64,000 nucleotides of DNA from assembly GCA_963814095.1 (NCBI GenBank), contig CAWFBT010000030.1, positions 1 through 64,000 on the forward strand. Direction: 5' to 3'. A model generated the notes under the pieces. That model was not told the origin of the DNA. It made no database searches and saw only the letters and a list, made by a program, of their open reading frames with translations. The position numbers and the translations under genes are program-made. Positions within the stretch are counted from its first letter, which is position 1. Each line of letters begins with the position of its first letter. The DNA is from JACVRW01 sp963814095 (GTDB lineage Bacteria > Actinomycetota > Thermoleophilia > Solirubrobacterales > Thermoleophilaceae). Below, one piece after another: positions 26,706 through 34,933 of the stretch.

Positions 26706-27011
26706 CTACTCCAGCTCCGGGTCGTCGGCAGGAACACCCTTTCCGGACAGGATGTCGGTGAGCTGCTGGACGTCGGCGCCTGAGATGACCGTCTCGCCCT
26801 CCTCGTGCTTCTTGCGCAGGCGGTTGACCAGCTCGGCACGCAGGATGTCGATCTTGCCGTGCAGGATGCGCCGGCGATAGGAAACCTCCTGCTCCTCCTC
26901 CGTGAGCTCCTGGATCAAATCCTTGAGCTCACCGTCGGAGAGAGCGCCGAGGTCGGGAAACGTGTCCAATTGGGTCCTTTCGAGAGCTTTCTGAGCGCCC
27001 GCCTCGACCAT
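26706..27011 (-). CDS. RsiG-like protein with a c-di-GMP-type binding motif
   Basis: A 101-residue, mostly helical, coiled-coil-like protein. The helix EEEQEVSYRRRILHGKID fits the RsiG signature E(x3)S(x2)R(x3)Q(x3)D at every position except His in place of Gln. In Streptomyces, RsiG is an anti-sigma factor for WhiG that needs cyclic di-GMP and has two such motifs; the Rubrobacter form has one and works as a dimer. A single copy here suggests the dimer type. The ATG at 27011 has a GAGGA site; a TTG at 26969 after AAAGGA is an alternative. It lies between pgsA and garA. No WhiG-like sigma factor is in the window, so partner and function are inferred. Confidence 0.7.
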   Translation of the reverse strand: MVEAGAQKALERTQLDTFPDLGALSDGELKDLIQELTEEEQEVSYRRRILHGKIDILRAELVNRLRKKHEEGETVISGADVQQLTDILSGKGVPADDPELE

Positions 27012-27018
27012 AGCATTT

Positions 27019-27031
27019 CCTCAAGTTGAGG
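27019..27031. promoter_or_regulatory. Short palindrome CCTCAAGTTGAGG upstream of the RsiG-like gene
   Basis: A perfect 6+1+6 palindrome at the pgsA/RsiG-like junction, followed by a second GTTGAG. Half-sites resemble those of MerR-type HspR operators (TTGAG/CTCAA) but with different spacing. It overlaps the ribosome site region, so it could act on translation or be chance. Confidence 0.25.
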
Positions 27032-27632
27032 TTGAGCCTTGGCGAATCGCGCGCAGCCCATCTTGCAGGTACACGGCAGTGGCCGCAAGCGTCATGGCGA
27101 GGCCGATGTAGAGCAGGAGCTCAGGCACCCAGCTGTCCCAGATGAGCGCGAGCCCGAGCGCGCTCATGGTCGGCCAGACGGCCCAGCGGCCGATCATGTT
27201 CACGTTCAGATCGAGACCACGCCGCAGCGCCACCTGTGTGAGCCCGAGCATGAGGAGCTCGCGCGCAGCGAGCACGAGCAGCGCCCAGCGCGGCAGCAGC
27301 TCGAACTCCCAGGCGACGATCGCGCCGGCGATCACGAGCAGCCGGTCCGTCAGCGGATCGAGCAGTGCCCCCAGCCGGCTGTACTGGCCGGTCAGCCGCG
27401 CCGCCATCCCGTCCAGGTAATCCGTCCAGGCGATCACCGCGAACAGCACGAAGGCCGTCCCGTCCCGCCCGTCGTCCGACTCCAGCGCGATCACGAGGAA
27501 CACCGGAATCAGCGCGATGCGGGCAAAGCCGATTGCATTCGGGATCGTCCACGGATGAAGCGCCTCCCCCCGCCGGGTCTCCGGGGGCGGGCCACCGGAG
27601 CGATCGAGGCCGACGAGGCGCCTGAACGTCAA
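27021..27632 (-). CDS. pgsA: CDP-alcohol phosphatidyltransferase (phosphatidylglycerophosphate synthase type)
   Basis: Membrane enzyme of phospholipid synthesis that transfers a phosphatidyl group from CDP-diacylglycerol to an alcohol such as glycerol 3-phosphate. The signature D-x2-DG-x2-AR-x8-G-x3-D-x3-D is complete in the stretch from TDYLDGMAARL to LLDPLTD. It begins with PWTIPNAIGFARIALIPVFL and ends in hydrophobic helices. The open frame reaches back to a GTG at 27863, but that extension is made of 15-residue repeats encoded by the tandem array at 27691-27825 and is probably not translated. A TTG at 27632 gives the normal length of about 203 residues, although its ribosome site is weak. 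Start therefore uncertain. Confidence 0.85.
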   Translation of the reverse strand: MTFRRLVGLDRSGGPPPETRRGEALHPWTIPNAIGFARIALIPVFLVIALESDDGRDGTAFVLFAVIAWTDYLDGMAARLTGQYSRLGALLDPLTDRLLVIAGAIVAWEFELLPRWALLVLAARELLMLGLTQVALRRGLDLNVNMIGRWAVWPTMSALGLALIWDSWVPELLLYIGLAMTLAATAVYLQDGLRAIRQGSTST

Positions 27633-27690
27633 GCGCGGACCAGCGCGGGAGCGGTTGCGGGGGTCCTGGGGCGTGCGGGGGTCCGGGGGC

Positions 27691-27825
27691 GTGCGACCAG
27701 AGCCGGCAGCGGAGTGGTCGCGGGGGTCCGGGGGCGTGCGACCAGAGCCGGCAGCGGAGTGGTCGCGGGGGTCCAGGGGCGTGCGACCAGAGCCGGCAGC
27801 GGAGTGGTCGCGGGGGTCCGGGGGC
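27691..27825. repeat. Three tandem 45-base repeats between proS and pgsA
   Basis: Copies at 27691-27735, 27736-27780 and 27781-27825 are identical except for one G/A change, with degenerate partial copies at about 27645-27690. If read as part of pgsA they would encode DPRDHSAAGSGRTPP repeats. The unit has no spacers, so it is a minisatellite and not a CRISPR. Confidence 0.9.
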
Positions 27826-27835
27826 GTGAGCCCCC
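27820..27835. repeat. GGGGGC-GTGA-GCCCCC hairpin 3' of proS
   Basis: Perfect 6-base stem with a 4-base loop at the end of the 45-base array, just after the proS stop. The reverse complement occurs on the other side of proS at 29564-29579. It may act as a terminator or be a dispersed intergenic palindrome. Confidence 0.6.
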
Positions 27836-27844
27836 GGCTGCCAT

Positions 27845-29542
27845 CTACGGGAGGGTCCGCCACAGCTCGACCGCCGCTTCGGCCCCGCCCTCGAGCGGCA
27901 GCGAGCTCTTCTCCTGCCCGCGCCGGATCTGGACGTCGATCTCGCCAGCTTCCACGCTCTTGCGGCCGATGGTGAGACGCAGCGGCAGGCCCAGCAACTC
28001 CGCGTCGGCGAACTTCTCGCCTGCGTTCAGCCCGCGGTCGTCGTAGAGGACGTCCAGCCCGACCTCGCGGAGGTCGTCGTAAAGCTCGTCCGCGATGACG
28101 CGCGCCGGCTCGCCCTCCTTCCCCAGGGTCACGAGCTCGACGTCGAAGGGCGCGACGGTGCGCGGCCAGGAGATCCCGGCGTCGTCGGCGAACTGCTCGA
28201 TCGCGGCGGCCACGATGCGAGCCGGACCGATGCCGTAGGAGCCCATCCAGATCAGCTGCTCCTTGCCCTGCTCGTCCAGGTAGCGGGCGCCGAGCGGATC
28301 GGAGTAACGCGTGCCGAGCTTGAAGATGTTGCCGACCTCAATGGCCGGCTCGATGCGGATCTGCGCTCCGTTCGGACATGTGTCGCCCGGCTCGACCCGA
28401 CGGACGTCGACCCACTCGGGCTCGAAGTCACGACCGGGCTCCACCCCGCTGAGGTGCAGGTCGTGCTCGTTAGCGCCCGTCACGAGGCCGCGCATGTCCC
28501 GGAGCGCCTCGTCGGCCAGCACCGGTGCTCGCGCTCCGACCGGCCCGATGAAGCCGGGCTCCGTGCCGAACAGCTCGCTCACCTCCGCCTCATCGGCCGC
28601 TCGGAACCCGGACCTGAGCGTGTTGCGGAGCTTGAACTCATTGAGGCGGTGGTCGCCGCGCACGAGCACGAGCAGGGGCCCGCGCTCCGCCGCGATCACC
28701 GGCAACGCCTTGATGATCGCCCCCGTGGGCACGCCGAGCTGGTCGGCAACCTCCTGGACGGTCGTGGCGCCGGGCGTCTCGACCCGCTCGGGGGCATCCG
28801 CCGGTGCGGGCAGCCCCTCGACCGGCTGCGCGACGGCGCTCGCGATCTCCACGTTGGCCGCGTACCCGGCCTCCGACAGCGCGACGTCGTTCTCGCCTGC
28901 CGGGCAGGGCGCCATGTACTCGTGGGCGCCCGTGCCGCCCATCATCCCCACGTCCGATTCGACGCGGTACCACTCCAGCCCGAGCCGGTCGAAGATCCGG
29001 TCGTAGGCGTGGATGAACTTCTCGTAGGAGACGTCGAGGCTGGCTGCGTCGCGGTCGAAGGAGTAGGCGTCCTTCATGATGAACTCGCGCGTGCGCAGCA
29101 CGCCGGCGCGCGGGCGCGGCTCGTCGCGCTCCTTCGTCTGGAAGTGGTAGAGCCGCTTCGGCAGATCTCGGTAGGAGCGCACTTCCCGCGAGACGTGGAA
29201 CGTGACGTTCTCCTCGTGTGTCATCGCAAGCAGCAGCTCGGCACCGCGCCGGTCCTGAAGCTTGAAGAGCTCGTCGATGTCGTAGCGCCCGCTCCGCTTC
29301 CAGAGGTCGGCGGGCTGGAGGACGGGCATCAGCATCTCCCCCGCTCCGATCGCGTCGAGCTCCTCGCGTATCACCTGCTCCACCTTGCGATGAGCGCGCC
29401 AGCCCGCCGGCAGCCAGGTCCAGAGCCCGGCGCCGAGCTGGCGCGCGAGGCCCGCCCGCACGATCAGGCGGTGGGACAGCGCCTCGGCGTCCGCGGGCGC
29501 CTCCTTGACAGTCGGAAGGAAGTACTCCGAGAGACGGGTCAC
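27845..29542 (-). CDS. proS: Prolyl-tRNA synthetase (bacterial type, with editing domain)
   Basis: Charges tRNA-Pro. A 565-residue class II synthetase: motif 1 region LGAGLWTWLPAGWRAHRKVEQVIREEL, motif 2 region with TKERDEPRPRAGVLRTREFIMKDAYSFD, and motif 3 in the stretch ending GSYGIGPARIVAAAIEQ. The insertion between motifs 2 and 3 is the YbaK-like editing domain (TVQEVADQLGVPTGAIIKALPVIA). The anticodon-binding domain is C-terminal. The free YbaK-like gene at 2534 is a separate protein. It is flanked on both sides by the GGGGGC hairpin repeat. Confidence 0.95.
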   Translation of the reverse strand: MTRLSEYFLPTVKEAPADAEALSHRLIVRAGLARQLGAGLWTWLPAGWRAHRKVEQVIREELDAIGAGEMLMPVLQPADLWKRSGRYDIDELFKLQDRRGAELLLAMTHEENVTFHVSREVRSYRDLPKRLYHFQTKERDEPRPRAGVLRTREFIMKDAYSFDRDAASLDVSYEKFIHAYDRIFDRLGLEWYRVESDVGMMGGTGAHEYMAPCPAGENDVALSEAGYAANVEIASAVAQPVEGLPAPADAPERVETPGATTVQEVADQLGVPTGAIIKALPVIAAERGPLLVLVRGDHRLNEFKLRNTLRSGFRAADEAEVSELFGTEPGFIGPVGARAPVLADEALRDMRGLVTGANEHDLHLSGVEPGRDFEPEWVDVRRVEPGDTCPNGAQIRIEPAIEVGNIFKLGTRYSDPLGARYLDEQGKEQLIWMGSYGIGPARIVAAAIEQFADDAGISWPRTVAPFDVELVTLGKEGEPARVIADELYDDLREVGLDVLYDDRGLNAGEKFADAELLGLPLRLTIGRKSVEAGEIDVQIRRGQEKSSLPLEGGAEAAVELWRTLP

Positions 29543-29563
29543 GCGGGCGAGTCTATGCAGTTG

Positions 29564-29579
29564 GGGGGCTCACGCCCCC
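29564..29579. repeat. GGGGGC-TCAC-GCCCCC hairpin 5' of proS
   Basis: Exact reverse complement of the hairpin at 27820-27835, placed between ispG and proS (minus strand order). It could end ispG transcription, but there is no T-tract, so an intergenic repeat is equally likely. Confidence 0.55.
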
Positions 29580-29595
29580 TGCTCACGCCCTCGCC

Positions 29596-30891
29596 CTAGG
29601 CGCGCGTGAAGCGGCGGCCTTCGGTCGGCGAGGCTTCCTCGTCGAGCGCGATCCGCTTGGCCTTGGGCGCGCCTGCCATCGGCAGCGCGCCGCCGTTCCC
29701 GAGGGCGTCCTCGCTGGCGGCAGCGGCCTCCATCGCGGCGATCCGCTCGGGTGTCAGCTCGCCGGCGTTCTCCTCCTCGATCTTCGAGAGCCAGGCGGCG
29801 CCCTCGGCCGCCTTGCCCTCGTCCACCAGCACCGTGCCGCGGTCGATCGACTTGTCGATCTCGGCGAACAACGCGTCCACGAGCTCCGCCTGGGGAACCT
29901 TCCTGAGCGGCTTGCCGTGGGCGAAGATCAGGCCCTCGTTCTTGGCGCCCGTGATGCCGAAGTCGGCGTGCGACGCCTCTCCGATCCCGTTGACGGCGCA
30001 GCCAAGCACGGCGACCTCGATCGGGTCGTCGTAGGCGCGCAGGCGCTCCTCGATCTCCGCAACGACCGTGTCCATGTCGAACTGCAGCCGCCCGCAGGTG
30101 GGACAGGCGATCAGCACGGGACCGCGCTCGCGCAGCTTGAGCGCCTTGAGGATCTCCCAGGCGACTTTGACCTCCTCCTCCGCGTGGAAGGTGGAGAGCG
30201 AGATGCGGATCGTGTCGCCGACGCCGTCGGCCAGGAGCGTGCCCAGGCCCACGGCCGACTTGAGCGAGCCCGACCACTTGGTTCCAGCCTCGGTGATGCC
30301 GAGGTGCAGCGGGTTGTCGATCTTCTCCGAGAGCAGCCGGTTCGAGGCGATCGTGTTGGGCACGTTGGTCGACTTGATCGACACCTTGAAGTCGCGGAAG
30401 TCGAGCCGGTCCATCAGCTCGACGTGCTCGAGCGCGGCCGCCACCAGCGCCTCGACCGGGTTCTCGCGCTCCAGCTCGTGCAGGTGCTTGGGGAGCGAGC
30501 CCGAGTTGACGCCGATCCGCATCGGCACGCCCGCGGCGCGGGCCTTCTCGACCACCTCGCCGGTCTTCTCGAAGCCGCCGATGTTGCCGGGGTTGATTCG
30601 GATGCAGTGGGCGCCGGCGTCGATCGCCTTGAGCGCCAGCGTGTGGTTGAAGTGGATGTCGGCGATCACCGGGATCGGCGACTCCTTCACGATGCGCGCC
30701 AGCGCCCGGACGTCGTCGTCGCGCGGCACCGCGCAACGGACGAGGTCGCCGCCCGCCTCGGCGATCGCATGGATCTGCTTCATGGTGGCGTCGAAGTCGG
30801 CAGTCTCCGTCTTCGTCATCGACTGCACGGCGACGGGAGCCCCGCCGCCGATCTTCACGCCACCGACGTCAATCTGGCGCTTTGAGGCCAC
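29596..30891 (-). CDS. ispG: 4-hydroxy-3-methylbut-2-enyl diphosphate synthase (flavodoxin-type IspG)
   Basis: Next-to-last step of the MEP isoprenoid pathway, an iron-sulfur enzyme. The TIM-barrel half begins with VGGVKIGGGAPVAVQSMTKT and contains IADIHFNHTLALKAIDAGAHCIRINPGNIGG. The C-terminal half holds the cluster-binding cysteines in IACPTCGRLQFD and VLGCAVNGIGEA. About 50 extra residues, rich in Ala/Glu, extend the C-terminus. The GTG at 30891 fits the family start. The pathway enzyme dxr is encoded 3 kb upstream on the same strand, with rseP and fadD between. Confidence 0.95.
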   Translation of the reverse strand: MASKRQIDVGGVKIGGGAPVAVQSMTKTETADFDATMKQIHAIAEAGGDLVRCAVPRDDDVRALARIVKESPIPVIADIHFNHTLALKAIDAGAHCIRINPGNIGGFEKTGEVVEKARAAGVPMRIGVNSGSLPKHLHELERENPVEALVAAALEHVELMDRLDFRDFKVSIKSTNVPNTIASNRLLSEKIDNPLHLGITEAGTKWSGSLKSAVGLGTLLADGVGDTIRISLSTFHAEEEVKVAWEILKALKLRERGPVLIACPTCGRLQFDMDTVVAEIEERLRAYDDPIEVAVLGCAVNGIGEASHADFGITGAKNEGLIFAHGKPLRKVPQAELVDALFAEIDKSIDRGTVLVDEGKAAEGAAWLSKIEEENAGELTPERIAAMEAAAASEDALGNGGALPMAGAPKAKRIALDEEASPTEGRRFTRA

Positions 30892-30908
30892 GGCCCTGAG
30901 GATAGGGA

Positions 30909-32678
30909 TCAGCCGGCGTAGAGCTCGTCGATCTCCGTCGCGTACTTCTCATGGATCGGCTTGCGCTTCAGCTTCATGGTGGGCGTGAGCTCGTCGCCGC
31001 CCGGCAGCCATTCGTCGTCGAGCAGCTTGAACTTCTTGATTCCCTCGACGCGCGCGAGCTGGTCGTTGGCCGCGTCGACACCGCGCTCGACCTCCGCCTG
31101 GACGGCCTCGCGGCCGTTCTGCTCGATGAAGTAGGGCGCGACATCCGGATCGAGGGTGATCAGCGCGACGTTGAAGGGGCGCCCGTCGCCGATCGCGATC
31201 GCCTGGCCGATCAACGGACTCGACGCCTTGACCTTGGCCTCGATGTTGGCGGGCGACATGTTCTTGCCGGCCGCGTTGATGATCAGCTCCTTCTTGCGGT
31301 CGACGATCTTGAGGTAGCCGTCCTCGTCGAACTCGCCGACGTCGCCGGTGTGGAGCCAGCCCTCGTCGTCGAGCGCCTCGCGCGTCTTCTCGGGCTGATT
31401 GCGGTAGCCCGGCATGACCATCGGCCCGCGCATGAGCACCTCGCCGTCGTCGGCGAGCTTGATCTCGGCGCGCGGCGCGGTCGGCCCGACGGTCCCGATC
31501 TTGATCCTCTCGGGCGGGTTGCAGGCCCCGTAGCCGCATGTCTCCGACATCCCCCAGAGCTCGGCCAGTGGAATGCCGATCCCGTGGAAGAACTCGATCA
31601 CCTCGTAGGGCGTCGGCGCGGCGCCGACGTTGACCGACTCGACCTCGTCGAGGCCGAGCCGTGCCCGGATCTTCGAGAGCACGAGCTCGTCCGCCTTCGC
31701 GTATTCCTCAGCCACGTCGGCCGGGACTTCCTCGCCGGCCTGCTCAGCCCGCACCTTCTTGAGCCCCACGCCGAGCGCCCATTCGGTCGCGTGGCGCTTC
31801 GCCTCGTCCTGCTCGGCGGCGAAGGCGGCCTCCATCGCCGCCTTCAGCTTCTCCCAGATGCGCGGGACCGCGAAGAACCAGGTCGGGTGCACCTCGGGGA
31901 GATAGGCCACCACCTCACGCGGGTTCGGGCAGCAGGTGGTCGTGAAGCCGAGCATGATCGGCAGGTAGTGGCTGCAGGCGCGCTCGGCGATGTGTGCCAT
32001 CGGCAGCCAGGAGATCACTCGCCCGTCGTCGGGGAACTCGATCACCTCGTCGAATCCCTGCACAGCTGAGATCTCGTTGGCGTGCGTGAGCTGGACGCCC
32101 TTGGGCGGGCCGGTCGTCCCGGACGTGTAGATCAGGGTGAGCAGGTCATCGGGCTGGACCGCGCGCCAGGCCGCCTCGAAGTCGAACCCGGGGTCGCCCT
32201 CGGCCTCGACGTCCGCGATCGTCAGCGCCTCGTCGAGCTCGCCGGCGTCGACGACCACAAGGTGCTCGATCGCCTCGATCCCTTCGAAGCGATCGAGGAA
32301 GCCCTTCTCCGTCACGAGTATGCGCGCGCCGGCGTCCTGCACCTGGTAGGCGATCTGCTCCGCCGTGTAGGTGTTGTAGAGCGAGAACGGCGTGGTGCCG
32401 AGATGGAGCGCCGCGGCGTCGAAGAAGTGGAACTCGGGCCGGTTGGTGAGCATGATCCCGAGCGTGTCGCCGCGCGCGAGGCCGAGGCCGGCCAGCCCGG
32501 CGGTCAGCGAGCGCACCTTGTCCGCGTACTCCCCCCAGGTCAGGGAGAGCTCATCGTCCTTGAGCCGCAGCGCCACGCGCTCCGGGTGGGCCCGGGCCGT
32601 GAGCTGAAAGGCCTCCGCCATCGTGGTCGCGTCGAGGCCCGCCGGCCTCTCGGTTCGGCTCGCTGTTGTGACCTCCAT
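30909..32678 (-). CDS. Long-chain fatty acid-CoA ligase (AMP-forming)
   Basis: Activates fatty acids to acyl-CoA. A 589-residue ANL-superfamily enzyme: the P-loop-like motif LIYTSGTTGPPKGV, the A5 motif LWGMSETCGYG and the hinge region WLHTGDVGEFDEDGYLKIVDRKKELIINAAGKN are all clear. It is of the FadD15/long-chain type, which has a late lysine-containing C-terminal domain. It could feed the acyltransferase at the start of the window, though it is not linked to it. It lies in the order rseP-fadD-ispG on the minus strand with short gaps. Confidence 0.93.
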   Translation of the reverse strand: MEVTTASRTERPAGLDATTMAEAFQLTARAHPERVALRLKDDELSLTWGEYADKVRSLTAGLAGLGLARGDTLGIMLTNRPEFHFFDAAALHLGTTPFSLYNTYTAEQIAYQVQDAGARILVTEKGFLDRFEGIEAIEHLVVVDAGELDEALTIADVEAEGDPGFDFEAAWRAVQPDDLLTLIYTSGTTGPPKGVQLTHANEISAVQGFDEVIEFPDDGRVISWLPMAHIAERACSHYLPIMLGFTTTCCPNPREVVAYLPEVHPTWFFAVPRIWEKLKAAMEAAFAAEQDEAKRHATEWALGVGLKKVRAEQAGEEVPADVAEEYAKADELVLSKIRARLGLDEVESVNVGAAPTPYEVIEFFHGIGIPLAELWGMSETCGYGACNPPERIKIGTVGPTAPRAEIKLADDGEVLMRGPMVMPGYRNQPEKTREALDDEGWLHTGDVGEFDEDGYLKIVDRKKELIINAAGKNMSPANIEAKVKASSPLIGQAIAIGDGRPFNVALITLDPDVAPYFIEQNGREAVQAEVERGVDAANDQLARVEGIKKFKLLDDEWLPGGDELTPTMKLKRKPIHEKYATEIDELYAG

Positions 32679-32687
32679 GTGCGGAAC

Positions 32688-33770
32688 TTAACGTACCCCG
32701 AATCCCTCGCCGGACAGCCTGTCTATGTCGTTCGTCAAGCCGACGAGGAAGATCAGGATCACGAGCATGAAGCCGATTACGCCGGCTCTCTCCATGACGC
32801 TGAACGGGACCGGCTTGCCGCGCACCTTCTCGACGATCGCCCAGAAGATGTGCCCGCCGTCGAGCGGCAGGAACGGGAACAGGTTCACGATCGCGAGCGA
32901 CAGCGAGATGATCGCGAGGATCAGCACCACCTGCGCGATGTCGTAGAGGATCGATTGGCGCGTCGTCTCGTAGGAGCCGACGACGCCCGAGATCTCCTTG
33001 CGCTGCTCGGAGTCGAGCAGCCGTGCGGGCAGCTCGAGCGTCGCTTTGGTCACGAACCAGAAGCGGTCCGCCGCCACGTTGAACGACTCGCCGAAGGGCA
33101 GCGTCTCGCGGGGGCCTGGCTGGTAGGCGAAGCCGAGCCGCGTGCGCGGCGGATCGACGTCCGGGTCGAATACGGGCGTCATCTCGAAGGTGCTTCGCTG
33201 GCCGTCGCGGATGACGGTGACGGTCGCGGGAGTGGTCGCCTCGCAGCCCTGCCTCGCGGGGGGTGCGCACTTGTGTGAGGCGATTGCGCGCTGGAAGACG
33301 GCTGCGTCGCCGCGCTTGCCATCGATCGCCACGAGCTTGTCGCCCGACTTGAGCACGTTGGCGGCCGGGTAGCCCTTCTCCATCACGCCGACCTTCGTGG
33401 TCGCCGTCTCCGGGCCGATCAGGAAGAAGAAGACGAACAGCAGGATGAACGCGATCACGAGGTTCACCGCGGGGCCGGCGGCAATCACGACGATCCGCTT
33501 CCAGACCGGCTGCGAGTAGTAGGCGCGAGTGCGCAGCTCGTCGGACAGCTCCTCCGACGGGTTCATGCCGGTGATCCGGACATAGCCGCCGGCCGGGATA
33601 GCTCCGATCGCGTACTCGGTCTCGCCGATCTTCTTCGAGGCGATCGTCGGCGGGAAGAAGAGCGAGAACTTCTCGACCCGCATACCGACCGCCTTGGCGG
33701 CCGTGAAGTGGCCGAGCTCGTGCAGGATCACGAGGATCGCGAAGCCGATGAACGCGAGGATCCAGCTCAC
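32688..33770 (-). CDS. rseP: Site-2 zinc metalloprotease (RseP/Rip1 family)
   Basis: Intramembrane protease that cuts membrane-spanning segments of regulators such as anti-sigma factors. Zinc ligands are in HELGH near residues 18-22, and the second metal motif is in LPLDGGHIFW near residue 300. A PDZ-like region with VGVMEKGYPAANVLKSGDKLVAIDG lies between. Length 360 is normal. The GTG at 33770 overlaps the dxr stop by four bases. The dxr-rseP-ispG order is common in actinobacteria. The membrane sigma/anti-sigma fusion at 16982 is one conceivable substrate, which is speculation. Confidence 0.93.
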   Translation of the reverse strand: MSWILAFIGFAILVILHELGHFTAAKAVGMRVEKFSLFFPPTIASKKIGETEYAIGAIPAGGYVRITGMNPSEELSDELRTRAYYSQPVWKRIVVIAAGPAVNLVIAFILLFVFFFLIGPETATTKVGVMEKGYPAANVLKSGDKLVAIDGKRGDAAVFQRAIASHKCAPPARQGCEATTPATVTVIRDGQRSTFEMTPVFDPDVDPPRTRLGFAYQPGPRETLPFGESFNVAADRFWFVTKATLELPARLLDSEQRKEISGVVGSYETTRQSILYDIAQVVLILAIISLSLAIVNLFPFLPLDGGHIFWAIVEKVRGKPVPFSVMERAGVIGFMLVILIFLVGLTNDIDRLSGEGFGVR

Positions 33771-34897
33771 GCGGCCACTCCCTTGGCAACTTCACGCGCC
33801 GTGGCATCCGCCTCGTAGAGGTCGCTGAAGTGGCGCACGGGCCGCGCGGGCAGCTCTGCCAGCGTCGACTCGATCACGCGAGCGATCCCCATGAAGCTCA
33901 GCTCACCGCGCAGGAAGGCGTGCACCGCGACCTCGTTGGCGGCGTTGAGGACGCAGGGCGCCGTCCCGCCCGCGAGCGCTGCCTCGCGTGCGAGCCGCAG
34001 GCAGGCGAACGTGTCGGTGTCGGGTGCCTCGAAGGTCAGCTCGCCGAGCTCGACGAGATCGAGCGTCCTCACCGGGACGTCGGCACGCTCGGGGTAGTTG
34101 AGCGCGTACGAGATCGGGACGCGCATGTCCGGGTAGCCGAGGTGCGCGAGCGTGGCGCCGTCGTTGAGGTGGACGAGCGCGTGGATGATCGACTGCGGGT
34201 GCACCACGACGTCGATCTGCTCGTAGGGGACGCCGAACAGGTGATGGGCCTCGATCAGCTCGAGGCCCTTGTTCATGAGCGTCGCCGAGTCGATCGTGAT
34301 CTTCCCGCCCATGTCCCACGTCGGGTGGGCGAGCGCCTCCTCGCGGGTGACGGCGTCGAGCTCGGTTCGCCCGCGGAAGGGGCCACCGCTCGCCGTCAGG
34401 ACGAGCTTGTCGATCGTGCCGGGCCGCTCGCTCGAGATCAGCTGCTGCAGCGCGGAATGCTCGGAGTCAACCGGGAGCAGCTGGGCGCCGGTGGCCTCCG
34501 CGAGCGCCGTCACCAGCTCGCCGCCGACCACGAGGCTCTCCTTGTTGGCGAGCGCGAGGTCGATGCCCTCCCCCAGCGTCGCGACGGTCGGGCCGAGGCC
34601 CGCGGAGCCGACGAGCGCGTTCAGGACCAGGTCGCACTCGGTGTCGGTGATCAGCTCGACGAGCCCCTCGGGGCCGGCCAGGATCTCGCGGTCCGAGTGC
34701 TCGCCGGCGCGCGCGGCGGCGTCCGGGTCGGCGAGCGCGATGCGGGTCACGCCGTGCCGGCGCGCCTGCTCGAGCAGGAGCTCCCAGCTCGAGGCGGCCG
34801 CGAGGCCGACCAGCTCGAGGTCGTCGCAGCGCTCGATCACGTCGAGCGCCTGCGTTCCGATCGAGCCGGTCGAGCCGACTATGAGGATCCTGCGCAC
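33767..34897 (-). CDS. dxr: 1-deoxy-D-xylulose 5-phosphate reductoisomerase
   Basis: Second step of the MEP pathway, NADPH-dependent. A 376-residue enzyme with the N-terminal Rossmann motif VGSTGSIGTQALD, the metal site VDSEHSALQQ, TASGGPFRG and the long conserved run from HPTWDMGGKITID to MNKGLELIEA. The GTG at 34897 places the Rossmann motif at once, as usual; the longer open frame upstream is not conserved. It is divergent from the luciferase-like gene, with 36 bases between the starts. Confidence 0.95.
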   Translation of the reverse strand: MRRILIVGSTGSIGTQALDVIERCDDLELVGLAAASSWELLLEQARRHGVTRIALADPDAAARAGEHSDREILAGPEGLVELITDTECDLVLNALVGSAGLGPTVATLGEGIDLALANKESLVVGGELVTALAEATGAQLLPVDSEHSALQQLISSERPGTIDKLVLTASGGPFRGRTELDAVTREEALAHPTWDMGGKITIDSATLMNKGLELIEAHHLFGVPYEQIDVVVHPQSIIHALVHLNDGATLAHLGYPDMRVPISYALNYPERADVPVRTLDLVELGELTFEAPDTDTFACLRLAREAALAGGTAPCVLNAANEVAVHAFLRGELSFMGIARVIESTLAELPARPVRHFSDLYEADATAREVAKGVAA

Positions 34898-34933
34898 CGA
34901 ATTGAGTCTAGGGAGAGCGGTTAGGCTGATTCG

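Noticed and set aside
27645..27835. Possible CRISPR array
   Set aside because: The repeats are directly adjacent with no unique spacers and no cas genes are present, so it is a minisatellite.
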